Below are positions 47,034 through 59,385 of a stretch of DNA of 64,000 nucleotides, piece after piece. Source of the stretch: Lingula anatina (taxonomy: Eukaryota; Brachiopoda; Lingulata; Lingulida; Lingulidae); the NCBI RefSeq assembly GCF_001039355.2, contig NW_019775556.1:193881-257880 (forward strand), in the 5' to 3' direction. Position 1 is the first letter of the stretch. Every line of letters starts with the position of its first letter. Made by a program: the position numbers and the translations under genes. A model generated the notes under the pieces. That model was given only the letters and a program-made list of their open reading frames with translations, searched no databases and was not told the DNA's origin.

Positions 47034-48840
47034 TCAATACCAATACTGAGCAACTAGACTAAACAGATGTATGTAAACCATAGATAGTGTTCTGCATATG
47101 ATGGAGGAATTCAATGAACACTCAACATGCGCTGCACCTGCTGAGGCTGACTGGCCTTCCTTGTGATTAGGGTGCATGTGGTCAGTGTTCTGGTCAACCA
47201 CACTGACCAATGGGTCAGTAGATAGGTGGGAGTCAGGGGTGGCTGCATTACATAACATCATTTAAATAAAGAAAACTTATGGCTGATAAAAAAAGTTTTT
47301 TTTTACAATATCTGTTTGCACTTAAATAATCAGTTAAAACTACACACTGATAAAAAAATTCTTGAAAATCAGTTGCTTAACTTGAAATATCATATTAAAT
47401 AAGAACAAAATGATGATATTGTTGGTTTAATTTACCTGGTTGTGATGCTTTATCTTGACCTGCTGATCCAACCTGGGACCTGAAAATTCATTGTAAATGT
47501 GTTATAAAAAATGAAATTAAACTACGTATCCCTTGGTGCAAGCTTTCAGGCATTTTCAGTACATACAAAATACATTTTTATGCCTCACAATGAAGAACTT
47601 GAGCCACATATTAAGTGTTGGAAAGAGAAAATACAATGTATCAAATACTTTTTTCTATGCTTCATACACTTATTTTAAAATTTAAAAAGAAAAAAAATTA
47701 ATTGAAAGAAACTTTGACAAGAAAGACTTACTCCCTCCCCTCCTCTGCCTCATTCTCTTCATCATTTTCAGCTCCCAGTGGGGTCAGAGTCAGATGATTA
47801 AAGTTACTGAATGGTTCACCAATAATGCCCATCCTAAAATGTGAAATAAAATGAACACATAAATAGTATGCTGTTAATGTGAACAGTAAAATAAATCAGC
47901 TTAAGAGGTGATTCAAGTGGCCCAGATAGGGGGTGTGCAAATCTCTTCCCTTTCTTCTTGCCCAAACTGTATGATGAAAAAAAAAATTACAGAATGACAT
48001 CAATATAATTCTCAACACTTCAGGTTTGGTCATGCCACCAACAGCTATGTATATTTAAATCCAAACACACGAAAAAAAAAAATTTGCTTTCACAAAAGCA
48101 ACAACCATTATCTACCATAATGTAATTTTAAAATGAAGAAAATCTACATAAAAACTTACTTGAAATTTGCTTTACTAAAAGACACAAAATCTTCTTCCAG
48201 TTCATCTGTTTCTTCCTTCCCGATACTGCCAAGTGTTCTGCAAGACATTTTTTCACTCAATTTGCATGTAGGTTTCAAAACAAAATTTTGGACAATTCAC
48301 AAGATGTTACTTATCTCAACAGAAAGTTGTATGCAGAAGAAATCTTTATTTTGAAAAACAATAACAGGGAATGTTCTATTAGTTATATACCATTATTACC
48401 CCAAGCCTGAAGTAAGGCTTTGCTGTATCCAAAAAAAACAAAAGAATTGCTGAGGCACATGTAATATTAATGAATTAAGCAATGAAAACAGTTAGTGCAC
48501 AGTTTAGAATTCTAGTATTTGTGGTATCATAATACAAAATGAGCACAGATTCATTAAAGAAATGGTGAATTTCATAACATACTTCAAAGTGACATATTTA
48601 AATACTTACTTTGGAGATAGAGGTCTCTGTCTTCTAAATAACCAGTTTGCTTCTTCATTTGGAGATGGTAGAATTGATACCAAGGCTGGTGATCGCTGAC
48701 TACAAATCAGGAAATAACAAACATAACATTTTTATGATAAGAGAAAAGATTAAATGTGAAAAAATCTGTTTTTTAAAAATCAATTTATAGAATCTAAATG
48801 ATGGTCACTTTACTTTTATGTTCATTCAGAAATATTGTAT

Positions 48841-48877
<37 letters not shown>

Positions 48878-51800
48878 CCATGAAGACATTTCAAAGAACT
48901 TACTTGATTATACTTTTAATTGCAGGTCTTTTTCTAAAAATATAAAAGCAAGTGGTTTTACATGTTCAATAAATAAAGAGATTATTGTTACAGTCTTTGT
49001 TCTCAGAAATCATCACACAAAATGAAAACTTAATCATGCTCCGTTAAAAGGTATTTATTCAGTTATAGTGTTATATTTGAAGTTGTCACTGAATTTCTAT
49101 GTATTCTGTAAATTGTGATGGCTTGTAGTGTGTATAGAACCTCACCACAAAAAAGTTCTGATCATGATGATCTTTTCTTTTTAATGGGCAAAATTATTTT
49201 GTATTTTGAAATAAAGGGAATGAAAACATAAAAGATTATTAATTTGTGGTTCAAAAGGAATGATTTCATCTTTGTTGTAATGTACAAATTACTTACGGAT
49301 GAAGTCTTCTGTACTCTGCAGGTGTTAATTTCTTTTCTTCCTCCGGCGTCTTTTTCTCTTTGTCACTGTCATCTGCAGAGGGTTCCACTGGAAAACATAG
49401 TAGTTTCTTTGAACATATCCATCACTATAATATATAATTATCACTATGATAATAAATCACTTGTCATGAAAAAAGAATCAAGACATCCTTTTAGGGACCA
49501 TTCTCAGATCCGAGCATACTAACTGTGGATCGATCTATCTCCAAGGGGATTCTCGCTAAATTGCTATCAACTTAAGCGGCTTAGAAATCTATCACGCCTA
49601 CTGAAGCTGCTAGGGGGTAATTAACTATCATTTAGTAGCTTCAGTAGGCGTGCCAGACATCTAAGCCGCTAAAGCTTAAAGCATTTTAGCGAGATACCCC
49701 TTGGATATGGATCAATCCTGTTGGATCGATGTAGGTATGGGAACCCAGTCTAAGATGTTCAGCATTTCAATACTCAGATACCATTTTCACTGTTTTATAT
49801 GTTTAATAAAAATAAATAAAGAGAAACAAAAGAAGCACTCACCAGAGTCTGGTGCATATTTCACTCTGATGGCTGGATTGAATGTATCAGATCGCAGCAT
49901 CCTGAAACAAAGTAATCAAATATCAAATCCCTAATTTCTTTTACGTTTTCATTCCCTTTATTTCAAAATACAAAATAATTTTGCCCATTAAAAAGAAAAG
50001 ATCATCATGATCAGAACTTTTTTGTGGTGAGGTTCTATACACACTACAAGCCATCACAATTTACAGAATACTTAGAAATTCAGTGACAACTTCAAATATA
50101 ACACTATATCTAAAAAGCATTGTTTACCTTCCAAGTTCCACCTTAATGCTGTTTAGATCTTTTCGTCTGAATGCTACCCATGTGAAGAAAATGCAGAAAT
50201 TGTACAGATTCTGAAATGAATATTGTCAACATTTAATAAACTTATACATCAATCCTTGAAGAGTTGCATTATTGGCATAGTGAATAATTAAGATAATTTT
50301 TTTAAAAAAATGTGTATCCAAAATGAAAAAAGGAGCATAGAAGCACTTATAATGCAAAATAATAATGATAATAATAATAATTAACAAAAATTAATAAAAA
50401 GAATTTTTTTTATATCAACATTCAATTTGTCAGTCAGATGCTTACCTCATATAGAACTCTGTCTGTGCGTGTAGTAGACACACGAGAACTAAAAGAAATC
50501 AAATGACATCATATATCATAATATCAAAACATACTTTAAGAAAAAAAAAACATATTTTATTTTCTTCTCTTTTAATAAAAATCCTAACAAATTGATAAAG
50601 AAAAGATATCTTTGTCTACACTTGCTATATTTTTCCATGCCCAACTTGACAATAAAAAAAAGAAAGAAAACACATACTCTCTGCTTACAAGTTTCCAAAC
50701 AGTTTCAATAATTCTTTTCAAGTATATCCTTTACCATCTTAAGCTCCCTTCCACTATTTTAAAAAAAGGTGTAGATTACTGTACTAACCTCCCACAAGCC
50801 ATGTGGTGCTGAAATTGCATATCCAGCCCCAAAATAAGAACACAGTACGACTGGCCAAGGTGTTTCTGTGCAACCTGGAGTTTCTGACAGGCTTCTTCAT
50901 ATGCTTTCTTTTCAGACAAGCTGGGTTCTCTGAAATATAACAGTACAAATATACATTCTTGATCATTTCATTGTATGTAGGGTAATATATAAATATAAGG
51001 ATTCTATTTAACAGGAACTACTTACAATATATGATATTGAATAAAAATGGTTGAAATATTAATTTTACCGAATATGAAAGTGGCAGATTAATCTATTATA
51101 ACATATGTAAATTTTATTCATGGTGTTAGCCATTGCCTTTACCCTAAAAGCTGACCAGTATATTTAACAAAAAGTTTTTACACTTTCAAGATGTTACAAA
51201 ATTAAGTTGTTTGAAAAAGAACACTTTGAAAATTGGTTATCTCATTTGAATTGTAATAACATACAAAGCAATCTAAAATAATCACAATACAAAAAAGAAA
51301 GAAAAAGGAAACATATAAAACAGCAACAGATTTATATATAAAAAAATGATAAATACAAAAAATAGCACAATAAATTAAGTTATCATTTATTTATATACAG
51401 TATCCAAATGCCAGAAAAGTTCAAACTAAATTTTGGAATCAAGCCAAAACAATTGTGTGAACAAAAAACACCTCCAGTTTTGAAAATGAGACTGGAAACT
51501 TCACAGTTTACACTTTCCATGCACTTAACTTACCTATTTAGTCTTAGGATAAATAAAGACAAATGTCAAAACATTGTGGCATGCAATAACAATGATAAAA
51601 ACATGCTAAACAATACCAAAAATAAAATCTGTATTTTTTTTACACATAGCACATATTACATGCAGGTAAAATTGCATAACATTGTTTTGTTTTTCTTTTT
51701 TATTTCAGAAAATACAAGCTAACAGATGCAGTGTACAGATAGTGACCCCAATTACATGCAGCACTACACAAATTCAAGAGCCACGCAAAGAGAGGTCATG

Positions 51801-53688
51801 ACAACACCAATGACCATGCAGTGTACACACAAATAAGTTATCTTGACTGAATGTGTTTCTTCAAACATATTATGTTGTAAGTTAACTCAGAGGGTGCCCA
51901 CAAACTTTTGGTTTGATGTACACCAAAAAAAGATGTTCCACTATTGATTTCTCTCTGTTTTAGAATCCTGCTGATATTGCAGTTGTAATTGCTGTAATGC
52001 AACTTACATGTAATTAGGATTTTTCTTTTCCTCTTGATTCTTCTTTTCAAAATAACAATGGAAGTAATTGAGCAGATACATTAGGAAGTCATCAAATGCT
52101 TCTGACCTAAAAAAAAAGAGAAATTGATTTTACCCTTAGATAAACAAACAAACAAACAAACAAACAAACAAACAAATAAATAAACAGTCCCCCCTAAAAG
52201 TGTTTTAGGCAGATGCAAGAGGAGGTATTATCAATCAATAAATACATAAATAAACATGAACAAAGTCTCACTGCAAAGAATTCTCACTTATCATGTATTG
52301 CAACACATTTACATTCAAGAAAAGAATGGAGAGTTTAAGTAAACAAACTACACAAAACTGTAATGCTATGGCACAATGATGGTTCACTGATAATAATAAT
52401 ACTTCAAACATCAAAAATATACTTGACTTTAACCTAAATCTAATTGACCAGAAGCTTACCACAGAAGGCCATATTTTTCATTGTCAAAATTGTCTGATAT
52501 ATCTTGGTCCTTCCCATTTTTTTCTGACAGTATCAACATATCTTGCTGCAACAGATCCATAGCAACCACTGGAAAAAATACATATTAAACATGAAAGTTG
52601 AAAATCAAAATCATGGTGCCATAAAAACTTGTGGAGTATTTACTCTCACAATGTATTCATGATATCAAAGGCTATGACTTTTAACAGAAATGAAAAATCT
52701 ACATTATCTTTTTTAAAAATGCAATTTTCTTCCAAAAATCACTTGCACTGTAATGAAGTACTTCAGTCATGATAGCAAATGACAAGCTTGCAAATACAAA
52801 CTTAAATATTGCATTTTACATACTACTTACAGCAATTAATAATACTTTGGCAATTTTAATCAACAAGGAGAAAATATAAATATAAAAAATATATATATAC
52901 TATTACATACATTTCACATCTGTAAGTGTCACCTCGGTGTGTACTGCTGATGGCTTGCTTGGTTTGGGTGACCTAGATGACTGGATTGCCTTTCCGCGGC
53001 CTACTGCATAAGGCCTGCTTGCTATACTTGGGGTAGCTCTGCAATATAATGGAGGATTTTGGATTAAATTATTTCAAACAAGTCCAATCCAGGGTAAGTA
53101 CATAATTTTCTGTGTGTACTATAATTTATGTATAGCTCTTACATGAAAGAAAAAATTAAACTAGTTTGACATTAAACCTCATGTTAGAGCAATTTCTGAA
53201 CATGTTCCACAACTAGTGTTTGAAAAAAAATCCAGCAATACACACTTTGATTAAATAGTTGCACATCGTGCAGTACAGGTTTAGCAAAGGGTTTTCCCCA
53301 CTTTCTAATTTGGGCATAATAAGGAATTCCTCCATCTCTGTTTCAATAAAGAATAGGCCATAGTTGAAGGTTGGGTCTGCTAAAGAACTTGAAGATGTAG
53401 TGACTGGATGGGGTAGTCCCAGGCTCAATAGCTCAGTGGTAGAGCATTACCACAGTGAGTTAGCATCCTGGGTTTGATCCCCAGTCAATTAAGGTATTTC
53501 CCCTCCAAAATGCTACACAGAGCACAAATGCATTGGTACTCTGCTGATATATAATGACCATCATTGTTTGACTGACCTGTCATTTCTTTTGCCTCCCATA
53601 AAATCTTGTACTTGCATGCCTCCTCCTTTACCTCTTCTCCTATTTTTATCTTGTTTATCTGTGGAAGCATAATTGCTGTAGCAAAAAA

Positions 53689-53752
<64 letters not shown>

Positions 53753-54491
53753 TGTTATAACATTGAAAAGCAGTGTAATTGACTTTAATAACCTTAAAAA
53801 GTGTTCCTAATAAGTAGATATAATATATACATGGTAACAAGGAAGGCATATGTTACTTCTGAATTTCCCTTAAGGGGTGGTTTGCAGTCCTCGGGTAATA
53901 TCAATTATCAATTTGTTTAAGTAAAATTTTACTCAAAAGAATATTACTCTGAAATTAAGGAGCTGGTTTATGCTGTAAGGACTATCTTACCTTGCAAATT
54001 CTAAACAAGGTGGTTTATCTGGGTTGGTGGGATCTTCCTTCCATATCCACTTACCAGTGGTGGGTATCAACACGCTCTGAAATACAATTCCACTTCAAGT
54101 TCAATTGGTCTCAGTTCAATTAATAATCCATCAAATACATGCACAAGTACATGTACAGGGTACTGTTGTTTTGGTAAAATGATATCACAGCTAGGCAGAC
54201 AAAGTATGATCTTGGGCATCTTTCCTATTTTATACTGAAATCATCTTAGTAAAGAACGATGCACCCATTCATCGAAGTGTGGAAAATTTTAATTGTGAAG
54301 AATGGCAAGTGGTTGAACCTGTGCAACTTGTATCAGTCAGTAAGCCTCGATAGTGGTTAAAAGCATTTTCTTTTATAAAAGCTAGGTCTGCACATCGACT
54401 TTATCCGTAAAACATGGAATAATTTACTCCAATCTATGCCATTGTGTAGTTTTATACATACCTCATCCATGGGTTCTCCGCTTTTAGACAT
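47034..54491 (-). CDS. PPP1R36: Protein phosphatase 1 regulatory subunit 36-like protein, complete
   Basis: Putative PP1-associated regulatory protein; the vertebrate relative is mainly testis/cilium-linked. 17 coding exons, all phases closing, about 506 aa: 54491-54462, 54076-53991, 53675-53577, 53038-52911, 52568-52460, 52106-52008, 50929-50789, 50488-50446, 50210-50128, 49901-49843, 49387-49297, 48933-48904, 48699-48610, 48237-48160, 47833-47732, 47479-47436, 47242-47034. Recognisable stretches are LSEKKAYEEACQKLQ, LGLDMQFQHHMACGRSS, TDRVLYENLYNF, GRMLRSDTFNPAIRVK, LTPAEYRRLHPKRPAIK and QRSPALVSILPSP. The family call rests on recall of these motifs, not on a search. The acidic C-terminal tail is longer than I expect for the family. 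Two introns hold arms of a 171-bp inverted repeat around exons 10-11, and intron 10 holds a MITE. No obvious RVxF site was identified. Confidence 0.72.
49064..49234 (-). repeat. Inverted-repeat arm 1 (intron 11 of PPP1R36-like gene)
   Basis: 171 bases that are the reverse complement of 49938-50108 with about three mismatches (shared words include CTTGTAGTGTGTATAGAACC and GATCATGATGATC). It lies between exons 11 and 12. The high identity implies a recent origin or constraint. Confidence 0.9.
49494..49750. mobile_element. 257-bp palindromic MITE in intron 10 of PPP1R36-like gene
   Basis: Ends GGGACCATTCTCAGATC and GGGAACCCAGTC lie in inverted arrangement beside TA, with long internal arms GCCTACTGAAGCTGCTA and TAGTAGCTTCAGTAGGC. 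It shares GGGGGTAATTAA and GGATCGATC words with 1-176 and 11679-11893, so it belongs to one superfamily. Confidence 0.8.
49938..50108 (-). repeat. Inverted-repeat arm 2 (intron 9 of PPP1R36-like gene)
   Basis: Complement of 49064-49234, starting only about 20 bases inside the intron from the exon 9 donor. Exons 10 (49901-49843) and 11 (49387-49297) are the only coding sequence between the arms. Confidence 0.9.
52146..52184 (+). repeat. (CAAA)n microsatellite
   Basis: About nine CAAA units grading into AAAT units, in intron 5 of the PPP1R36-like gene. Other simple repeats in the window: (GA)n 48846-48873, (CA)n 59356-59384, (AAAT/AAT)n 53688-53750, and (TTA)n in asparaginase intron 7 of every copy. 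Confidence 0.9.
53422..53490 (+). repeat. tRNA-like sequence (tRNA pseudogene or SINE head)
   Basis: TAGCTCAGTGGTAGAGCA matches a tRNA D-arm / pol III A box. GGGTTTGATCCCCAG downstream matches a T-arm / B box. The stretch between does not fold into a normal anticodon arm, and the acceptor ends (GGCTCAA and TCAATT) do not pair well. It is most likely a degenerate tRNA or the head of a tRNA-derived SINE in intron 3 of the PPP1R36-like gene. Confidence 0.55.
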
Positions 54492-55151
54492 GTTAAAAAT
54501 CCTTTGGCTTTTTCAGCCAAATGTTTACGCCGCCATGTTTCGGTTGTCTTGCCGGATCACGTGACACATTTTACTAAATGAATCTTGGCTTCCCGAATTG
54601 TGCAAAAATATTACAAACATAAATGAATGTATTACTAGTTTAATGGCAAAATTTTATGGCTATGTATGAAATGTTTTAAATTAATCAAGGTTTGGCAATC
54701 AAAACTTTTCTTCTGGATATATTTTATGTAAAATGTTGTTTTGCATTCCGTATTGTAGCTGTAACCAAAACAAACGCACGTGTCGAACCGTTGACGGGAA
54801 GATCCTGTACGCTCATCGAGTTTCAGCGCAGCGTGCATTGCTTTTGCATTGACGTAAATTATATTAACGGTATAATCCATCAAATGTTTGTTTTATAAAC
54901 TCATTTGCCGTAAAATAATTAATGAGATTTTTGCCAGTAGAAACTAAGTCAGTGTATGAATCATGCCTTGCTCTACTGAATTAGTCATCAGTACTCAGTA
55001 TGCCGCTTCTTATCATGGGTTATATTGGATTATATTTTGTAAACATTATAAATAATTTTTGAGTAACACTGGCTTTTAATTTACGAATAGTTGTGCAAAT
55101 TGTATAACTCTATGGCTTTTTTACCGTGTTTACTTTTGTTTTAACCGTTAG
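54492..55151. promoter_or_regulatory. Head-to-head intergenic promoter with YY1 and E-box motifs
   Basis: Spacer between PPP1R36-like (leftward) and the 55.2-kb gene (rightward). GCCGCCATGTT at 54529-54539 is a YY1-type site on the minus strand (AACATGGCGGC), 38 bases from the ATG. ATCACGTGAC at 54556-54565 is an E-box. This arrangement is typical of TATA-less promoters and may serve both genes. Confidence 0.55.
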
Positions 55152-55165
55152 GATTTCTTTTATCA

Positions 55166-55699
55166 ATGATGTCAAAACACAGCAGGAGATTGCAAGGTGA
55201 CCACCTCACAAGAACAAGCAACAGCTATAAACTACGAACCAGGACAGTGGTTAAATTTTGCTTCCTAGAAAGGCCACTGGCAACATTCAAAGCAATAAAG
55301 GCAGCTAGAACCACGAAAGACCAGAATCAAATTAGGTGCTCCCAGAGAACAGAAAAATGTGAAACAGATTTAATTTACAAAAGCACTTTTACCAACAGGA
55401 TGCATATCAACAGACTGAGAGGCTCACATTTGGATAGATTGCAAAAGGAAGGAATGATCAGTCCAGATATTTTCAATACATCAGGGTTTACCATGCAACA
55501 AGTGAGAAAATCTATCAAGTCCAAATGGTCAAAAACTCAAAGAGAAGTGAAGTCCCACATTTGTGTTCAAAAATATTCACCAGTGTCATTTTCAACATCC
55601 CAGAAACGGAGTTACAGAAAACAGATACCATGCAATGTTCACATGGGCAGCAATTTAAAGATGAAACATTTGAGAAAAAGTATAAATTTTAGAAAGTAA
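55166..55699 (+). CDS. Basic protein of unknown function (single ORF or terminal exon)
   Basis: 177 codons, rich in Lys/Arg, starting MMSKHSRRLQGDHLTRTSNS. Middle region: TKDQNQIRCSQRTEKCETD. C-terminal part: LDRLQKEGMISPDIFN, KSIKSKWSKTQREVK, HICVQKYSPVSFSTSQKR, NLKMKHLRKSINFRK. A plausible AG acceptor (CCGTTAG, exon from 55152) precedes the ATG with the frame still open, so it may be the last exon of a gene starting in the shared promoter. Fragments of its 3' end lie antisense downstream of asparaginase copies A and B. That argues this is a real ancient neighbour, convergent with asparaginase. Probably nuclear by composition; I do not recognise the family. Confidence 0.6.
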   Translation: MMSKHSRRLQGDHLTRTSNSYKLRTRTVVKFCFLERPLATFKAIKAARTTKDQNQIRCSQRTEKCETDLIYKSTFTNRMHINRLRGSHLDRLQKEGMISPDIFNTSGFTMQQVRKSIKSKWSKTQREVKSHICVQKYSPVSFSTSQKRSYRKQIPCNVHMGSNLKMKHLRKSINFRK

Positions 55700-56900
55700 T
55701 ATATAATTTATTATACTTTGGGTGACAAACTAACACAAGTCAACTGTGTATTTATTTATTTCAGGTAAACAAATGTTTATAAATTAAAGCAAAATCAACA
55801 TTACTTAAAATGAAAAAATAATTTCTAAAAACAGTTATATATAGTGCATAAAGTGCATGTACAAATATTAATAGCTTGTGACAAATAAAAATATTTATGG
55901 AAAAACAATTTCAATACTGGAATGAAGATGAAACAAATTATAATGTGAAAAAAGGGAAAGCAAAAAAGCTTTGATAATCGGTATATTGCACACATTCGGC
56001 TTTAATGTGATTATCCCACAAAAAAGCCTTACAATTGTTTTAATGAAAGGGGAATACTAAAATCTAAGAATTAACCTTGCAAAGTAAAAACAAGTTTTTT
56101 TTTGACACTTTATGGAAACTTATAATTTCCCCCTAAGGAAATCTGTGATTCATACTTTAAACCACCTTCATATAATTTAAGAATAAAACGATATACACAT
56201 ACCTCAAGAAAGTCAAATGAAATAAAAGATATTTTTTAATACTCATACATTTACTTAAACATATAATTTGCAAAAAGATTTAAAAATGGAATTGGAGTGG
56301 TTTGAGGTATATGTTGAATTGCACTGATAATTATCATACTTGAGATTATTTCTCATCACATCAGTATGATACAATCATATTATGAATGTTCAATTTTTGA
56401 TCACACAAAACAGTCTGGAATATAAAAGATGCTTCACTGTTATAATAAAAATGATATACATATGTGCTTTTCCAACTAGACAAGATGATATTAAAGGTAC
56501 TCTGTATGAGTTTTACCAGCCAAAATGAGGGGGGGGGGGGGGGGGTTGTCCTACTTAAGAAACATTGCTTAGTCGCCCTGCACTTGGTTTTTATATTCCA
56601 TTTTGATTATTTGTTATAGTTCTAAATGGCCAGCCAGTCATTTAGAAGACTGTGTCTTCCCTTATATATTTCAGTTTTTAAGGTCTGAATTGAGAAAAAC
56701 AGTAGCTCTGCAGGTCTGGTAGACATAGTAAGTATCACTATAGAAACTCTTAAACATGCAGTGTACCTTAAACATATATAAGATAAGAAAAAAAGTCCAC
56801 TTTCATCAAATAGTCAAAACACCAAAACAGCACATATAATTAAAATACAGTACACAATTAATTACGTGTTTTCATATTTTATATTATATTCATACAGGAC
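55700..56900 (-). other. ASPG: Asparaginase C 3' flank
   Basis: Reverse-complement counterpart of 40126-41330 and of 60957-61670. A G run lies at 56528-56545. It forms the convergent 3' region shared with the 55.2-kb gene. No further gene. Confidence 0.5.
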
Positions 56901-56907
56901 AAATAAG

Positions 56908-57096
56908 TTAAGTGTCAGCAGAAGTGCTTCTGTCAACAGTTGGCTTCACAGAGTCAAGAATCAGCTTGGAGATTTCTCTGTGTCCTTTAGCAGTTGCCCC
57001 CTTGAGTGGAGTATATCCAAAACTATCTTCTGCCGTGACACTCACCCCTTGTTCTAACAGAAACTCCGCTGAATCGTGACGTCCATGAGAAGCTGC
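56908..57096 (-). pseudogene. ASPG: Asparaginase C exon 14 relic
   Basis: Still reads ASHGRHDSAEFLLEQG to the terminal TAA at 56908-56910. The usual pyrimidine-rich acceptor is replaced by a G-rich run (plus-strand CCCCCCCCCCACCCC), and translation from upstream exons stops at 57328. It is therefore not expected to be translated as part of the enzyme. Confidence 0.7.
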
Positions 57097-57327
57097 CCCC
57101 CCCCACCCCAAAAAATTACCCAATAATTGTTTTTAAAAAATCAAATGTCATATATGTCAAAAAATCAAAATGGACATAGAAAGGGTTGCTGGTCTCAGTG
57201 TCCATGTTCACTTAGTTACACAGTGAAGAAAAGTATACCAGTATATATTAAGAGTTTTTAACAGTACGGTCTGGTTTTCCTTACAACATGTAGTGCAGTT
57301 CTTCTGTCATAGTTGCCCTGGCTTAGA

Positions 57328-59351
57328 TTAGTACCACATAAACCCACCCAATTCACCACGGAGGTTCTCAGATAACTTCTAAAAAACCAAAAAACAAACA
57401 AACAAACTCTAAATGTACCATCACAATATAGACATTACTCAAAATATATAATATGCCGTAGTCTCCCATTGTACGTACTCCTTGCGACAACCCTTCCTGG
57501 CTAGGAGTATCTTGATAAAGCCTTTTGTTCTATATTTTTATATGTTCTACCAAATAAAGGCATTTCTTCACCTTTCAAAAAGATCCCCTGAATGCTCATT
57601 CTCACTGTACAAAAACTCTCAATCAAACTGGAATAGTTGTTGCTATGACAACAGGGATTCCCCTTTAAACCCTTTCTTCCTTTAGCAGATGCAATAATAT
57701 CTGACTCACAATTAAAATTTTATAAAGTCTTTTATATAATAAGTCTTTTAAATAATAATAATAATAGTATAATACATTCCTCTTACCCCCTTCTTGTCCT
57801 TGAAATTCCAGTCTTCTCTTCCTATTACAAAGGCCAGCTTGGCCAGTGCAGCCTCAGGTGTCATGTCGGAGCCTGGGATCACACCTGCATCAATCAAAGC
57901 CTGGAAATATAAAATACAAATCACAGGTCAGTAACTAACAAATCTATTACAGTATTAGGCATATATGCAAAGTAAAAAGTTGTTAACTGATAAAATCTAA
58001 AACAATAGTTTTCCTTTGATTTTTGTGATAGAATTGGGCATTCTCAAAATACAATAGTAGGACATTTTACCACACTAAGCCACAAGCTGTATGGGTGTTA
58101 AAAAAAAAAAAAAGAAGCATTTTCAAGAGTATTTCTCTTGGTTATTAGCAAACCTTTCCTGTGGCATAATCTGAGTTAACAGAGCCTCTGTGACACTGGG
58201 TGATGTTAAGCAGCAGTACTCCTCTTTCCGTGGCCTCTGAGAACACTTGCATTAAGTCCTTTCTGGAATCTGGAGCATTTCCAGCCCCGTAGGATTCCAG
58301 GACCATTCCCTTGAGTGGAGGTGCCAAAAACTGGCGAACCTATAATAATAATAATAATAAACTTTATCAATAAAAATACTCAAAATCTTGATCAAAATCT
58401 GAAAAGTTACTATGACACTGGACATCTTTGGGCCTATAGCATAGATTTGGCTCTCATGAATTGGCCAGACATGAATAATGACCTCCATAAGTTAACATTT
58501 AGTGAATATCTTTTTTTATTGTCCATATAATTTTAAATATAAAATACAGTGGATATTCACTATTTGATTAATTTTCAGTATTTTTTCATGATCTTAACCC
58601 AATAGAATATTTAAACTTTCAAACCTGCCTAAAAACAACTTATTCAACTAACCGTAGCGGTGGTGATACTGGGACAAAGAGGGAGTATTCCCACGCTAGG
58701 ACAAATCTTAGTCAAGGTACATTTTTGATTGGTGTTGCTGGTAAGAATCTTATCCCAATGCACTGTGAATAAACAGTAAACATATAAAATCAAGGGAAAC
58801 TTGTAATATATATATAATTGGACCATATGAATCATATCATGGGGTACAAACCTTAAACAGAAAGTCAATCTAGGAAAAGAGCCAAAGTTGTTATAAACAA
58901 TTTATTATTAAAATGAAATTTGAAAAAATGCTTTTCACTTTAATACTCTGAAATACACATTTTTATAAGTTTTAAATATCATACCATGAATCTTAGTCTC
59001 TAAAATAGCAAGGGGAGGAAAGTTTGGGGAATCGAATGCATCAAAACTGCTGCTACTAAATTTGGTTGAACGGTTCCCTCGAAGAAGCTTATTGTTGAAT
59101 AAAATCATTACCTAGAAATTAAAAAAAACTCCATAGAATCAAGATCTGGATAAAGTATGTTCTTTGTTCACAAAGAAACTTTGGTTTTCATTCATTTCAA
59201 TGTAGTAAATTAAATGCTTTAAAAGCTGCTTAATGAAAAGGATCAATATTTGCAATCTCATACTGACTTTATACCTTTTAAGTGTAAATTATACTGAATG
59301 TGAAACTTAACTTATAGGTGCTTTTTTACCAATAAAAAGACTTTGTGCAGA

Positions 59352-59385
<34 letters not shown>

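Noticed and set aside
49494-49750. The MITE as the cause of the 171-bp inverted arms
   Set aside because: The arms lie outside the element, have different sequence and are separated from its ends by exons.
53422-53490. Functional tRNA gene
   Set aside because: A and B boxes are present, but the anticodon and acceptor stems do not pair convincingly.
53485-53670. 61-codon minus ORF beginning MLPQINKIK
   Set aside because: Same DNA as exon 3 of the PPP1R36-like gene in another frame; the exon frame (NYASTDKQDKNRRRGKGGG) joins both neighbours in phase.
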